Assembly: GCA_035772735.1 (NCBI GenBank)
Contig: JASDFA010000020.1
Location: 11,821,501-11,885,500 of the forward strand
DNA length: 64,000 nucleotides
DNA from: Datura wrightii
Lineage: Eukaryota > Streptophyta > Magnoliopsida > Solanales > Solanaceae
Direction: 5' to 3'
Positions 47,201 through 60,206 of the stretch are shown one piece after another. Made by a program: the position numbers and the translations under genes. The notes beneath the pieces were generated by a model. It saw only the letters and a program-made list of their open reading frames with translations. It did not search any database and was not told the origin of the DNA. Numbering within the stretch: the first letter of the stretch is position 1; every line of letters begins with the position of its first letter.

Positions 47201-48993
47201 GCCTGAAGGTAGGAAATAAACCTATCTTTTGGCGTCGCGGTGCTGCCCTTCCACTCCCGTACTGCCTCCCCCGGGAAGTGGAATCGGACCGTTTTGGTCC
47301 AACATTCAACATTAGCAAAACATGGTACTAACCAATCCATACCCATTATGGCATCGAAGTCTATCATTTCTAACTCAACCAGATCTACTGTAGTCTGACG
47401 ATCAGCAACCTCTACTGTACACCCGCGGTAAATTCGGCTAGCTGTGATAGAGTCACCGATGGGCGTAGATACTAAGAAGGGCTGCTGTAATGATTCTGGT
47501 ACAATACTAAACTTCCGTGCCACAAATGGAGTAATATAGGACAAAGTAGACCCTGGATCAATTAGCACATAAGCAGGGTGTGAGCAGATAGTTAGCATAC
47601 CTTTCACAACATCAGGCGATGCTTCTGAATCTTGCCTCCCTGGTAAGGCATATGTGCGGCTTGGACCCGCACCTGTACTGGAGGCCCCTGATCTGCCCCG
47701 ACCCCTGCCTGCTGAAACTGAGGGCCTGCGCCTAGTCGGGGATGCTATAACTCGCGATCCTGCTGATGCCCTATCCTGTCTGTCCCGGTCCTCACGACCT
47801 CTGGCTGGGCAATCTCTCATCAAATGGCCTTCTTGGCCACAAATATAGCATGCGGTGGAACCATACCTGCATGCTCCAGAATGACGTCGACTGCATATAG
47901 GGCAAAGTGGTAGGGTATACCTACTCTGCTCCGCCCTTCTCTGTAATGGTGAGTCTGCCGTCTGCGAACCTCTACCAGCCTCTGACTGACCCCTGCGGCT
48001 AAATCTGCCTCCCTGTGACTGTGGCGGAGGCGGGGGCCTGGGCGGCCTGTCTGACAATCGTGGCCTGGGTCCTCCCCGGGCCTCTCTCTGTAACTCAGCT
48101 GGCCTATCCCGGCGACGCTGCTCTTGATTGACCCTTCTGATCTCCCGATGTCGCTGTCTGATGCCCTCAATATTCTGGGCAAATGCCTGGATTCGGGAAA
48201 TATCCATGTCCTCTCGCAGTGTGGCCGTGATACAAGTCTCAACATATTCTGGGTTCAACCCCATAATAAAACGGTGCACTCTGGATGCCATGGTATCCAC
48301 GAAGGCTGGTGCATATCGAGCCAAAGAGTCAAACCGCAAGGAATATTCCCGAACACTCATGGCCCCCTGTTCCAGATGTAGGAACTGGTCTACCCAGGCC
48401 TGTCGAATCTCCCGCGGCAAATAGTGATCTGGAAAGGCTCCTGAAAAGCTGGACCAGGTGGGAGGGGGAACATATCTCCCTCGGGACCTCTCCCAGCTTT
48501 CATACCATAACACCGCAATATCTCGCAACCGGAATGCGGCCAATTCAACTGACTCAGTAGGTGTAGCATGCATAACCCTGAAGATTCTCTGCATCTGATC
48601 CAGAAAATCCTGAGGGTCCTCTGTTCGGTCCGTGCCTGTGAACTGTGGGGGATTCAGGGCTAAGAACTCTCGGACCCTCGAACTACCGGGCCCTCTTGAA
48701 GATTCTGCAACTGTAGATGGCATTTGCTGACGCTGAGCAGCCATCATCTGTGCTAACATAACTACAGCACTCCTAACCTCCTGGTCGGAGGGTGTCGGTA
48801 TAGGGACTGCTGAAGGTACTGTCGCCCCAAATGGCTCCTGACGTGGTGGAGACTGCTGAGGAGGCTGAGATGAAGCCTCTGTAGGGCCCTCTGATCGGGC
48901 TGTCTCCAAATGAGGGGGAGGCATCCTGCTGGTGCCCTCCCCTGCTGCAATGTCTAAGCTCCGACCTGTGGTAGGATGTTGCTGGTCTGACAT
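44209..48993 (-). pseudogene. Gag-pol polyprotein of element D with two in-frame stops
   Basis: One continuous frame of 1595 codons from the ATG at 48993 (MSDQQHP; the frame is open upstream to 49137). Order by residue: gag about 107-300; CCHC knuckle 382-395; protease with DPGSTLS near 480; stop TAG at 614 (47154-47152); reverse transcriptase with FIDD at 813-816; RNase H; integrase zinc finger; stop TAG at 1221 (45333-45331); integrase core with D-35-E kept (SDRG to QAERT); and C-terminal chromodomain (REEMTWEAEEDM). The second stop corresponds to CAG in element B. The integrase finger has two Cys changed to Tyr (YANYQ versus CPNCQ in B), and reverse transcriptase has YIDYRQLNK for CIDYRQLNK. 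No frameshift is seen. Known role: capsid and replication enzymes of a chromovirus retrotransposon. As written it cannot make full-length protein. Confidence 0.93.
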
Positions 48994-49190
48994 TATCTGT
49001 AACCAAAGAATATGGTAAGCTCTTAGGGACTCAACCCTATACTGTACAGCTCTATAGCACGACTGAATCAGAATAAAAGACAACCATCCTATCATGCCTC
49101 GCAGCCTCCTATCCATAGTATGTGGTGCACAACACATCCATGGACAGGACTCTACTTAGCACGGCTTGCAGACTCCCTGGAACACGACCT

Positions 49191-49206
49191 GCTCTGATAC
49201 CAAGTT
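49191..49206 (-). promoter_or_regulatory. Primer-binding site of element D
   Basis: GCTCTGATACCAAGTT, the complement of a TGGTATCAGAGC initiator-methionine tRNA site, adjoining the 5' LTR at 49207. Confidence 0.85.
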
Positions 49207-51788
49207 TGTCACACCCCACCTTGGGGGGGGCATGACTGACACCTGGTGCCCTACTAAGACCTAACCTGCTAGACTGTTAAGCCTGGGCGCATCTGGCGCC
49301 TGGCTGGCTCTAACTCACATTTCTGGAAACAAAGGGCTATATAACGGCTGTAAATACAGCCCCCGGCCCATTGGCCTATAGCCTTCTGTACCTGTCTTAG
49401 CAGCTAGCCAGAAACATAGTAATTCAGGGAAACCTATACGGGCCGACAAGGCCACCATGCTATCTAGTTATCTGCAACTTAATCATAAAGTACAAAAAGA
49501 AGCTACGTGACCGGAAAGGTCACCACTACTGACAACTATGGCCCCACACGACCATCACAAAAGTAAGAAAGAGTAAAGACAACTATACAACTGCACGGCC
49601 CCACACGACCGGCTCATCTGACCACAGGGATTTCATACAGAATGCAAGCCTCTAGGAATAGTAATAGAACTGATCGGGACAGGGCCCCGACCTACCCATG
49701 CTATATACAACAAAAGGAACTGAACTACACTTCTGAAATTCAGCCTCCGGATGACTGGAGCTGAATACTCAACGGCTGACAGGGAGTCACGTAGAATCGC
49801 CTGCTCGTCTAGGAGTACCTGCAGGCAAGTAATGCAGCGCCCCACTGGGCGTCAGTACCACTGGTACTGAGTATGTAAAGCAACTGAAATAATATAACTG
49901 AAAACAACATCTGAAAGCAATAATATGACTGATGAAGCAGAAGTAGGAGGAATAACTTAACTGTCTGATGAAGTAGATCGTACCTGTTCTTACTGATACC
50001 GAAGGAAGTAGGAATCATACCTGGAGGCGTATCATTCTACTACCAACCCACTCGCATCTAATATAACATAGCATAACATACATAACATAACATAGCACAC
50101 ACAAACCTTACCCGACCCCCATAAGCCGGGAGGTACAATCAACACAGAATCTATGCCCCTACCCCGGTCATCCCATCTCCTATAGTGGCTGTAAGCATCC
50201 TGCTGGTCCCTGGGTATGCACTTGGGCTCGCTGAGCCCCTGACTATAACTGTATCTGAGTCCGAAGGACTCTAAATCAACACCCCGGGCATACCCGCTCG
50301 ACGGGGGTGTATAAGGGCCGACCAAGGCACAATATGGGGAAACTGTCATCCCATCTTCGTCCCCTTGCGGGACGGCATATCACTCCGTAGAGCGACGTAT
50401 CCTCGTCCTATGGCGAACGAGTCGATACAGCTATTAACCCTGGGCGGTCAGGGATGCTAGGTAATCCAACCCCAATCAATACAATGGTCTCAACTAATCA
50501 TGTTGTCTGTGTATCTCATAAGCTAAGATTAACAGGTGCAGGGTATCGTATAAATCACATACTGAGCTAATAATAGTAATCTGTAAGTGTCTGATACATG
50601 CTGAGACAGGTAAGTATAAATGTAAATATAGCCTCCTGTCAAACTGTACTGGGGTAAAAGTTATACGAGGAGGTGTTTCTGCTGAAAGCTATACTGTTTA
50701 CTAAGTTTCTGTGTTAACATAATTTCCTATTTCTAACATGCTTTCTAAACCATATACAGTTACTATTCTATATCTGGAATGCTTTACTGATACTGTACTA
50801 CCTTGCGAGGTTTCAGCTAAACACAACAATATCTTAACATGGCATATTACATCACATACTGAATATACTGGGCAACCTTAACCACTTACGCCCGAATCTA
50901 TATCGTACGGATAGGTATTGTACACATTACAACCCAAAACTTCTCATATTGCACCAATATTCAAAATAACGCGATAATCGATTTCTAAACATGCAACTGG
51001 TCTGTAAATTACTATACTGCTTCGGGGTTACTCAACTTGCCGAGGAAACTTAACTTTACATACCTTATCTTTGAATATTCGTCCGTCGGACGAGGCTCGG
51101 CTGGTACTTCAACTATTTTCTCCCAACTGCATTCATAAATACGTCAATCAATACTAAATACAACGTTATTGTAAAGAGCGACGTTACTTTCGATTTAATT
51201 TATAGCCTAAACTTAGGCTTATCGAAAGACGGTCAAAAACTCGCTATTTTTCAGCGGCCCATAAGGGAGAAATATTTACTTCTCAGCTAGGAACACATAG
51301 ACATTAATTTAGAGCAATTCTACTTACTTTTGTTCGGCGGCTCGCCGATTCGTTGGCCGTATTTCGCGAAACTAACTCCGTAGAAATGCTCTCTGCTGCT
51401 AAATAACTTGGTATCTAGGATTTATTTGGGTTTAGGCAGCGTTTGGCAGCGTAATCGGACGAAAATATTAAATTTTCTTCGTCTTCCCTTTGTTTACTTA
51501 CGTTTTCTAGAAATTTATTAAGTATATAATGATCTCAAACCGCAGTGGGGGCTTTATATACTTGGGCCTGGACAAGGGCAACGTGTCACGGAGCCATCGC
51601 GGAGGCCTCACCTCCGTGACACGCTGCCATCGCGGAGGGGCTCTGCCTCGGCTCCTCCCGCGATGGTTCGAAGGGTTTCTCGTCCGATCTTTTTCCCGGG
51701 CCTTTCCCAAGCACGTATGGCTTTCAAATATGCTTAACCAACGTGCGAAGAGGTCGTCTAAGTGCCTGGAATTCTACGGGGTATAACA
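49207..51788 (-). mobile_element. 5' LTR of element D
   Basis: 2582 bp, the same length as its partner. TATA complement at 51552-51560 with the same GC-rich dyads upstream in element sense. About 45 substitutions separate the two LTRs, so the insertion is recent compared with element E and the copia remnants. Confidence 0.95.
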
Positions 51789-51793
51789 TCTGT

Positions 51794-51855
51794 AGATTTT
51801 TCAGATTTTCTGATTTAAGTCCCGGATCTAGATTTTGAGTTTTCGAGGCATTACA
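51794..51855 (-). mobile_element. 3' LTR of element C, remaining part
   Basis: Continues the LTR interrupted at 41357 (AGATTTTTCAGATTTTCTG to GAGGCATTACA) and matches 59360-59423 of the 5' LTR. The polypurine complement ATATCTCCCCCTGG and a weaker hairpin (51873-51888) follow. Confidence 0.88.
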
Positions 51856-52100
51856 ATATCTCCCCCTGGAAACATTCATCTTTGAATGTTAGAAAACATA
51901 AAGGAAAGCATAGTATAACAATCAAAATTTCAGATACTGCTCATTTAACTTCAAAACTATTGGAACGACTACCTCCGTTTCAAAATATATAATTGAACTG
52001 AATTTATCTTTCAAACATACATTCAAAAACAAAAAAGAGACTTGAACACATGAACTGAATCATGAAAGCTACATTGAGTTCAAGGGGAAAAACTAATGTC

Positions 52101-55100
52101 TCAAGCTGTGATAGAGCCGGTAGAGAACAAATGCGGGTATTTGGCCATCATATCTGCTTCGGCCTCCCACGAAGCTCCCGCAACCTGCTGATTTCTCCAT
52201 AAGACTTTGACTGAAGTTATTTCCTTGTTCCCCAGCTTATGAACCTGACGGTCAAGGATTTAGACTGGTACTTCCTCATATGAGAGACTATCTTTTATTC
52301 CTACACTATCCAATGGCACAATTGAGGTTGGATCTCCGATGCAATTCTTCAAAAGTGACACATGGAAAACTGGGTGTACAGCTGCTAGTTCTGAAGGTAA
52401 CTCTATCTTATAGGCTACATTGTCCATATGCCTCAAAATTCTATAGGGCCACACATATCTCGGACTGATCTTTCCCTTCTTGCCAAACCTCATCACCCTT
52501 TTTATGGGCGAAATTTTTAGGTAAACCTAATCATCAACTGCAAACTCCAACTCTCTTTTCCGCACATAGGCATAGATTTCTGACGGCTCTGAGCTATTTT
52601 CAACCTTTCTCGGATGAGATGAACTTTCTGCATTGCCTCGTGAATTGAGTCGGCCCTATCAAGGTAGCTTCACCGACCTCGAACCACCCTATAGGAGATC
52701 TACACCTTCTCCCATATAATGCTTCGAATAGGGCTATCTGAATGCTAGAATGGTAGCTATTGTTGTACGCAAACTCAATAAGAGGCAAAAGGTCATCCCA
52801 ATTACCCTTAAAATCGATCGCGCACTCTCTTAGCATATCTTCTAGGGTCTAAATAGTTTGCTTAGCTTGCCCATCTGTCTGCGGGTGGAAAGTTGTGCTG
52901 AGCTTGACCTGAGTGCCTAGTCCATTCTAAAAAGACTTCCAAAAGTGTGAGGAACTGAGTTCCTCTTTCTGAAATGATAGATAAAGGAACCCCATGGAGT
53001 CTACTCTCGGATGTAAATTCTAGCATAGTCCTCAGCTGAGTCTATAGTTTTAACTGGAAGGAAATGAGCTGACTTAGTCATCCGATCTACTACTACCCAG
53101 ATTGAGTCATGCTGCCGGCGAGTCTGAGGTAGACCCGTAATGAAGTCCATGTCTACTTCTTCCAAATTCCATGTGAGTATGCTGATATACTGGGTCATAC
53201 CTCCTAGTCTCCAGTGTTCTACCTTGACTTGCTGGCAGTTCGGGCACTTAGTTACAAATTCGCAATATCTCTTTTCATGTCGTTCCACCAGTAAACATCC
53301 TATAAATCACGGTACATCTTAGTAGCACTAGGGTGAATGGAATATCAAGAACTGTGCGCTTCAGCCAATATCTGTTGTCTTAACTCACCAACATCCGGTA
53401 CACACAATCTTCCCTGGTAACGGAGCACACCATCTCCCCCTTTGGAGAACACGTCAACCTCCTTCCTAAGAACTGCTTCTTTAAGTTTAAGTAGAACTGG
53501 ATCTTCATCCTGTCTGGACTTAACTTTAACTACCGGAGATGAGTCCGACCCACTTTGCATTACCACACCACCTTCGGCTGATTCCACCAGCTGCACCTCT
53601 AACCGGGCTAGTCCGTGAACATGCATCCTTCGCTAACTCCTTGCCTTCCTCAATGTGAACCACACTCCCCATAGAACATCTTCTTAGGGCGTCATCCACC
53701 ACATTGGCTTTACCCGGGAGATATAGCACGCTCATATCATAGTCTTTTAGCAACTCCAACCACCTTCTCTGATGCAGGTTTAGTTCTTTCTGACTTAGCA
53801 CGTACTGAAGACTCTTATGATCTGTGAATACATCTACGTGAGCTCCATATAAGTAATGCCTCCATGTTTTTAGCGCAAACACCACTGCTGCTAACTCCAA
53901 GTCATGAGTTGGATAGTTCTTCTCATGAACCTTGAGTTGTCTGGAGGTGTAGGCTATCAGTTTGCACCACTGCATCAGAACGCATTCGAGTCCAACTCTG
54001 GAAGCATCACAATAAACAACCAATCCATCTATTCCTTCTGGTAAGGTCAGAACTGGAGCAGTAGTAAGTCGAGTCTTCAACTCCTGAAAACTCTTCTCAT
54101 ACTCATCCGACCACTGAAATTTCACCTTCTTTTGAGTCAAATTAGTTAGAGGAGATGCTATAGAGGAGAAACATTCCACAAACCGTCGGTAATAACCCAG
54201 GAAACTCCTAATTTCAGTAGGACAGGTAGGTCTGGTCTAATCTTTCACGGATGCTATCTTTTGAGGGTCTACTTGTATTCCTTCACCTGATACCACATGA
54301 CCTAAGAAGGTCACGGACTTTAACCAGAATTCGCACTTGTTGAACTTGGCGAACAACTGGTGGTCCCTGAGTGTCTACAATGCTAATCTTAGATGATTTG
54401 CATGCTCTTCCTCATATCTGGAGTATACAAGAATGTCGTCAATAAATACAATAACGAACATATCCATATACTTCTTGAAGACTCTATTTATCAAGTCCAT
54501 GAAGGCTGCTGGGGCGTTTGTTAGCCCGAAGGACATCACCACAAACTTGTAGTGACCATACCGAGTTTTGAATATTATTTTCGGTATGTCACACTCTCTG
54601 ACCCTTAGCTAATGATACCTTGACCTGAGATCAATTTTTGAGAAACAGCTGGCTCCCTGAAGTTGGTCAAAAAGGTCGTTAATTCTGGGTAGGGGATACT
54701 CGTTCTTAATTGTGAACTTGTTCAGTTGATGGTAATCTATGCACATTCTGAGGGTACCGTCCTTCTTATGCACGAATAGTACTGGGGCACCCCAGGGAGA
54801 GATGGTGTGTCTGATAAAACCCTTGTCAAGAAGATCTTTTAGTTGCTCCTTCAACTCCTTAAGCTCAACTGAAGCCATTCTGTAAGGAGGGATGGAGATG
54901 GGCTGAGTATCTGGGAGGAGGTCTATTTCGAAGCCTATTTCCCGTTCAGGAGGAACTCCGGGAAGATCCTCAAGAAATACATCTAGGAACTCACTGACTA
55001 CTGGAACTGACTGGATAGTTGGGGTCTCAGAGTTGGAATCCTTGACCAGAACTAGATGATATATACACCCCTTGGAGATGAGTTTCTGGGCCTTAAGGTA

Positions 55101-56682
55101 GGAAATAAACCTACCTTTAGGTGTTGAACTGCTGCCCGTCCATTCTAACACTGGTTCATTTGGAAACTGAAACTTGACAACTCTAGTTCTGCAGTCAACT
55201 GAGACATAGTAGGACTGCAACCAATCCATGTCGAGAATAAGGTTAAATTTGACCATGTCTAACTCTACGGGATCAGCTGGAATGACTTTATTCAGGATTG
55301 ATACTGGGCAGTTTTTATACACTCGGCTGGCTCTAACTGACTCGCCAACTGGGGTGGAGACTGAGAATGATTCTGAGAGGACCTCTGGACTGATATTGAA
55401 CTGGACTGATATGTAGGGAGTCACAAATGAAAGAGTGGCTCCTGGATATAGGACGGCATACACATCTAGATGAAAGAGACGTAATATACTCGTGACTACG
55501 TTAGGTGAGCTCTCCTGATCCTGACGGGAAGACAGAGCATAAAAATGATTTTAGCGTTGACCGCCATCTGTATCTGATGTGTTGGCCTGCTGAGCTGGTC
55601 GGCCTACTGGAGCTGATGATGTGGTAGATTTTGATCTCCCTCGCCCTACTGATAGGCACTCCCTAAGTCGATGCCCAAGCTGTCCACAACCAAAATAGCC
55701 CTCTCTACCCTAAGGCACTCTCTCGGGGGTTCCTACCACACTTAGGACAAGCTGGATACTTGTTATTAGTACTGTAGGCCTGAGACTGAGTGCCAGATGA
55801 CCCACCCCTCTGATCCTAACGGGACCGAAAGGTTGGGGAGCTGGCGGAACTGGGTGTTGGGGCTCTCTGCTGCTGTGGACGGCTACTACCGCTAGACCTC
55901 TGATGGCCAAAATCTGAATGACCAGTACTTGCCCGTTTATTCTTCCACTCCATATCCCTCAGCTTTTTTGCCTCAATCTATTCGGCATAGACAATCAAGT
56001 TGGAGAAGTCCATATCCTTAATCAACATTCCTATTCTGCACTCCTTAAGGACCAGGTTCGACACCCCGTTCACAAATTTCAATATGCGAGCCCTTGGCTC
56101 GGCTACCATCTCTGGAGTGTACTTAGACAGCTTGGTAAACTCCAGAGCATACTCCTCCACTATTTTGTTGCCCTATCTCAAGTTCATAAACTCCGCCATC
56201 TTTGCCTCCCTCAGCTCCCGAGGGAAAAACCTATCCAAGAAAGCTGTGTGGAACTCCTTCCACTCTACTGGTCTTGCTCCCGCTGGCTGCCCCTCTTTCC
56301 ACTATTCATACTAGACCTAAGCTACCCCTTTTAGCTGGTAGGCAGCCAGGTCAGCAATCTAAGAGGATCTAACACCCATAATACGGGTAATCTTCCTGAT
56401 CTCATCCACAAACTCTTGGGGATCCTCCCCTACTTTGGATCCCTAAAAAGATGGAGGGTTCATATGGGTGAAGTCCCGCACCCTCGCAGCTGCTGCTGAC
56501 CCGTTGGTGTTCATCGGCACCACCTGCTGGTTCACCTAGTTGGTGACTGTTTGGGCCAACAGTTGAATGGTCGCCCTAAATTCGGCAGTAGATAATGAAT
56601 CATCTTGAGGGGCTGTCGCGGTTGGAGGGGCAGGTCTGTTGGCGTTACTGACCCTTCTTCCATTCCCGTGTCTAGGAGGCAT
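52101..56682 (-). pseudogene. Decayed gag-pol of element C, chromovirus
   Basis: Starts at ATG 56682 (MPPRHGNGRR) and ends at the chromodomain stop at 52101 (ASWEAEADMMAKYPHLF). Gag pieces lie at 56600-55900. A protease-like piece at 55463 reads YPGATLSF where DPGATLS is expected, so the catalytic Asp is lost. Reverse transcriptase spans about 54980-54400, with FIDD intact near 54440. RNase H (DASRVGLECVL, TDHKSLQYVL) is in 54179-53526, and integrase with CPNCQQ at 53288-53001. At least four frame changes and many stops are present. The protein differs clearly from D, so C is a separate chromovirus family. Confidence 0.88.
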
Positions 56683-56890
56683 GGTTCACTGAAACGAAAC
56701 AGAGCACAAGTTAGAAGAGCGTTTCTGGGATTGAACTTTAACGCACGATAAAAAGTATGAACAAAAGAGAGTTTTTCCTAATAACATCTCGTAGGCTCCT
56801 CGTCATAAGTGTGGCGTGCTTCACACCCATGAAAATGACTCTACTTGATGCGGCTTTCATACATTTTGAGGATCCTCTAAATCTAGTGCT

Positions 56891-56903
56891 CTGATACCAA
56901 GTT
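56891..56903 (-). promoter_or_regulatory. Primer-binding site of element C
   Basis: CTGATACCAAGTT (preceded by GCT), the initiator-methionine tRNA type, directly next to the LTR start TGTCACGCCCCGAG at 56904. Confidence 0.85.
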
Positions 56904-59423
56904 TGTCACGCCCCGAGTCTACACCGTGGACGGGACACGGTACTTGAAGTCACAAGTGACCCCAAGTCAACCCCTAGTCCATCATACACTGGTATTCTGA
57001 GTTAAATAAATATAGTGGAAGCTTTGAAATAATAGCATAAAAGCATTTACGAGAATAAAACAGAAATCATAATGTTTATGAACATCTAAAGTCTGGAATT
57101 AATCCTTTGTCTGAAAGCCTTCTAACTGATGAGTTTTTGGAACAAGCCCCAACTAACTCTAAGTCTAAATAAAACTGTAATCTGACTGTAAAAAAATGAA
57201 ACAAGGCCCTCGAATGATGAGGACTCACATTTCAACTGCGGCTGAGGAGGATCTAACCGTAGCGGCTAACGCTGATGAATCTGGGAACTTGCAATTGTAT
57301 CATGAAATGATACAACATAAAAGTATGCGTCAGTACTTTAAATGTACTAAGTAAGTGGAAGAAAACATAATTGAATATAATGCCTGAACTGATATGACAT
57401 GCAATGACCAATAAGTAAATTGAACTGAACTATTGAAGTAAACTAAGGTGGTCAAAATGACCCTGTCTGATGGTCAAGGCATGTTCTAAGTCTGAAAGTA
57501 CTGAGTCTGAGATACTGAACTGAACTGAGTCAAACTAATAGAACTACAACTGAACAGAACTGGACTGGACTAATTAGTAGGAGAGTCTCTAACCGGCATA
57601 TAACCACGTGAGCTAGACGTGGAGTCCGATGAATACACCCCATCGGTAGGACCCAATATACCTTGCCAGGGCACAAAGGCATGAACTGGGATCACAAAAA
57701 AATCTGGGGCCAATCAGGTTAAGTAATATTATAACCTATGCTGGCAACGTAGTTCTGAGAACCTGGGTGCGTTGAACCCCGGCCCGCTCGGTGCTAAGTC
57801 CTACTCTCACTGAAAAACCTATACTGAACTACTAGGCTGATAGCTCGAAACTAGGGTCCAAGACTAGTCAGGGACATATAGCTGAAAGTACCCTGAGAGT
57901 CTTATCAGATCAGATTCTAAAATTGGGTTCTAGACTGGTCAGAGCTGCTTATCTGAAAGTGTCGTAACCGTCTAAGAACAATCTATAAACTAAACTGGGG
58001 TCCTGGGGCTGGTAAGAGCTATATATCTAAAATGTCATGACCGCCTAATGAACCAATAAACTGGATTCTGAGTGCGATTCTGATAACTGGGAGGCACCAC
58101 TAACACTTCGGGAAAAGACTGAAGTCAAACTAATTAGTTGACAAGTTCTGAATAGTTCTGAAGAGGTTATATGTTCTAACTGAACTAAACTATTAAGCAT
58201 CTAATAGAGAACTCAACTCATCCCAACAACATAGGAAGCTCATAATATGGCAAAATTTCAAGAATTTAAGAAATCTCATCCGACAAGGTTAAAATCATTT
58301 TTATCAATGAAATATTTGCTCAACATATGAATAATAAGAATCAGTAGGAAATGCAGCCCAAAACATACTTCATTAACTAGATGGAATTTATTACGCAAAC
58401 AACCTTTATACGAGATTTTAGGGCTTCAATTCACTTTTGTATGAACATTGACAATTTAATTAGGAACTGATAAAGATAATATGAACAATCAACATGGATA
58501 TTATTTCAGGTGAAATTAACAAAAAATGACGTGAAATTAACAAAAAATGACATGAAATTTATTCGTATGAAATTTATTCGTATTCGAAAGCTCAGGGCTA
58601 AAACTGATAGAGAAACTATGGGAGGGTTTTGAGGGACACAAGGAAAGAACAATTTCCCTTGTTGAATTCCCACATACCTGACTAAATTTTTTTCGGAGAA
58701 AGAAACTTGAAAGGCTACAAACGGTGAGGAACCCTAGACCTTGCTTGGGAGTTCTTAAGAGAAAACTTACGGAAATCTTTTTGAAAGTCTGAGTGGGAAT
58801 GAGGGAAAAACCATTTAACCCCTCTAAATCCCTTCAAAATAATCCCAAAACGACGTAGTTTAGTGTCTAGGAGAGTAGAAAATGACTAAATAGCCTTTGA
58901 AAAAACGCTGGGAAAAACTGCCAGGTAACCCTAATGGGTCGTGGTGACTGACCACGACTCATGGCCATACCCTTTGGGTACACTACCCAAGTTTCTCCTG
59001 TAGGTCACCATGAGGTACCTCATGAGTCGTGGTCACTGACCACAACTCGTGGTCACTAGTTGTGGACCACACTGCCTCTTTTCTGAAGATCCTATACCAT
59101 ACTTGGTAACGAGTCACTTAACGAGTCGTTGCCACTGATGATGACTCGGCGGGGCACTCGTAGGTACAGTACCTAAAAACTCACAAGTATTGATAACGGG
59201 GGACATAACGAGTCATTGCAGGTGACCACGACTTGTGAGGTCGCCCTTTGGGAACACTGTCTCCCTTTTACAAATTCTCAAACCTCCTTCTCACAGCTGA
59301 CCTAACGAGTCGTTAGGTCACTTAACGAGTCGTTAGGTGAGTCCTCCTGTAGCATTTCTGTAGATTTTCCAAATTTTCTGATTTAAGTCCCAGATCTAGA
59401 TTTTGAGTTTTCGGGGCATTACA
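56904..59423 (-). mobile_element. 5' LTR of element C
   Basis: 2520 bp from TGTCACGCCCCGAG to GGGGCATTACA, the full-length partner of the deleted 3' LTR. The part near its element-sense start holds the palindromic word array listed separately. Confidence 0.92.
58935..59345. repeat. Array of short palindromic words in the LTR of element C
   Basis: Repeated short dyads: GTGGTCACTGACCAC (59022-59043), ACGAGTCGT, AACGAGTCGTTAGGT and ATGAGTCGTGG, in direct and inverted copies. A shorter version survives in the deleted 3' LTR (41100-41345). No coding sense. Confidence 0.75.
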
Positions 59424-59428
59424 TTTAT

Positions 59429-60206
59429 TCATATCTCGTAAGTGTATTTTTATGAATTCTTATAGAAAATTTGATAATATGCATGCATACATGAGTAGCT
59501 AGATTCCATAACTAGAGTTGCAGGAACTGTGATAGAATAATAAATGCGGATAAAATAAAATAGTGATTCTTGAACGGTGATGATGCATGTATTGTTAAAC
59601 TCTTAGCTTTGATTGCTTTTTACCATTTGCAAACATTAGAACTTTCCATAAACCTTAAATTGCTTGAACAAAGGAGTCTAGGTTAGGAAAAGAGATTAAC
59701 ACTGGAGATTTAAAGCTACCAAACTTCATGTAATGACTTGAGCTCTAACGAGGAATGTCATTCTAAAATAAATAACGAGGTTAACATGTGAGCACCTAAA
59801 GTCTGAGTGTCATTTATCTAATAGGGTCAAAAGAAGTCAGGTAAATCTTAATCGTCAATTTTACATGAATATCACCAGGATAGATCACTAATAAATTAAA
59901 CCTGCTAAATTATTTTTAAAAATGGGGAACATAGTTCTAGTATCCTCTCAATTATTGAAAACAATCAAAAGATTCTCAAACATAAATCGCTAGTTCTGAA
60001 ACTCATGAATTATATTATTTTTCTTTATTACAAACCCCCTCTAGAAATATCAACTATTAGTTGAATACTTACTGTTGATGATTTTCTCACCATATTTCTT
60101 ATGAGATTCGACCTCAATCTAGTTGGATTATGTAGTTGATAATGAGCGCTTTATACTTCTTAAGAGGTGTAATTTAAGCATATTAATTTTGACATCATCG
60201 CGGGGA
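59429..60206. other. Unassigned sequence, right flank of element C
   Basis: AT-rich, continuous with 40672 before insertion of C. No gene, terminal repeat or domain is recognised. The run into the 85-bp repeats suggests it is the untranslated or LTR-proximal part of an older retroelement. Confidence 0.4.

Larger units (their letters stand above)
41358..51788 (-). mobile_element. Ty3/gypsy element D (Tekay-like, family 1), youngest full-length copy
   Basis: 10,431 bp between exact TCTGT duplications (41353-41357 and 51789-51793), inserted into the 3' LTR of element C. LTRs are 41358-43939 and 49207-51788, both 2582 bp, with about 45 differences by eye. Primer-binding site and polypurine tract are both present. 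The interior matches element B closely. LTR ends in element sense are TGTTATACCCCG and GTGACA. Confidence 0.96.
40673..59423 (-). mobile_element. Ty3/gypsy element C, host of nested element D
   Basis: Minus-strand element. Left end TGTCACGCCCTGAG at 40673, right end GGGGCATTACA at 59423. An exact TTTAT target duplication lies at 40668-40672 and 59424-59428. The 3' LTR (left) is 40673-41357 plus 51794-51855, interrupted by element D. The interior is 51856-56903 and the 5' LTR is 56904-59423. Without D it would be about 8.3 kb. Confidence 0.93.

Noticed and set aside
47654..48560. Several plus-strand frames of 60-98 codons
   Set aside because: They are antisense to the gag of element D, which has clear domain content.
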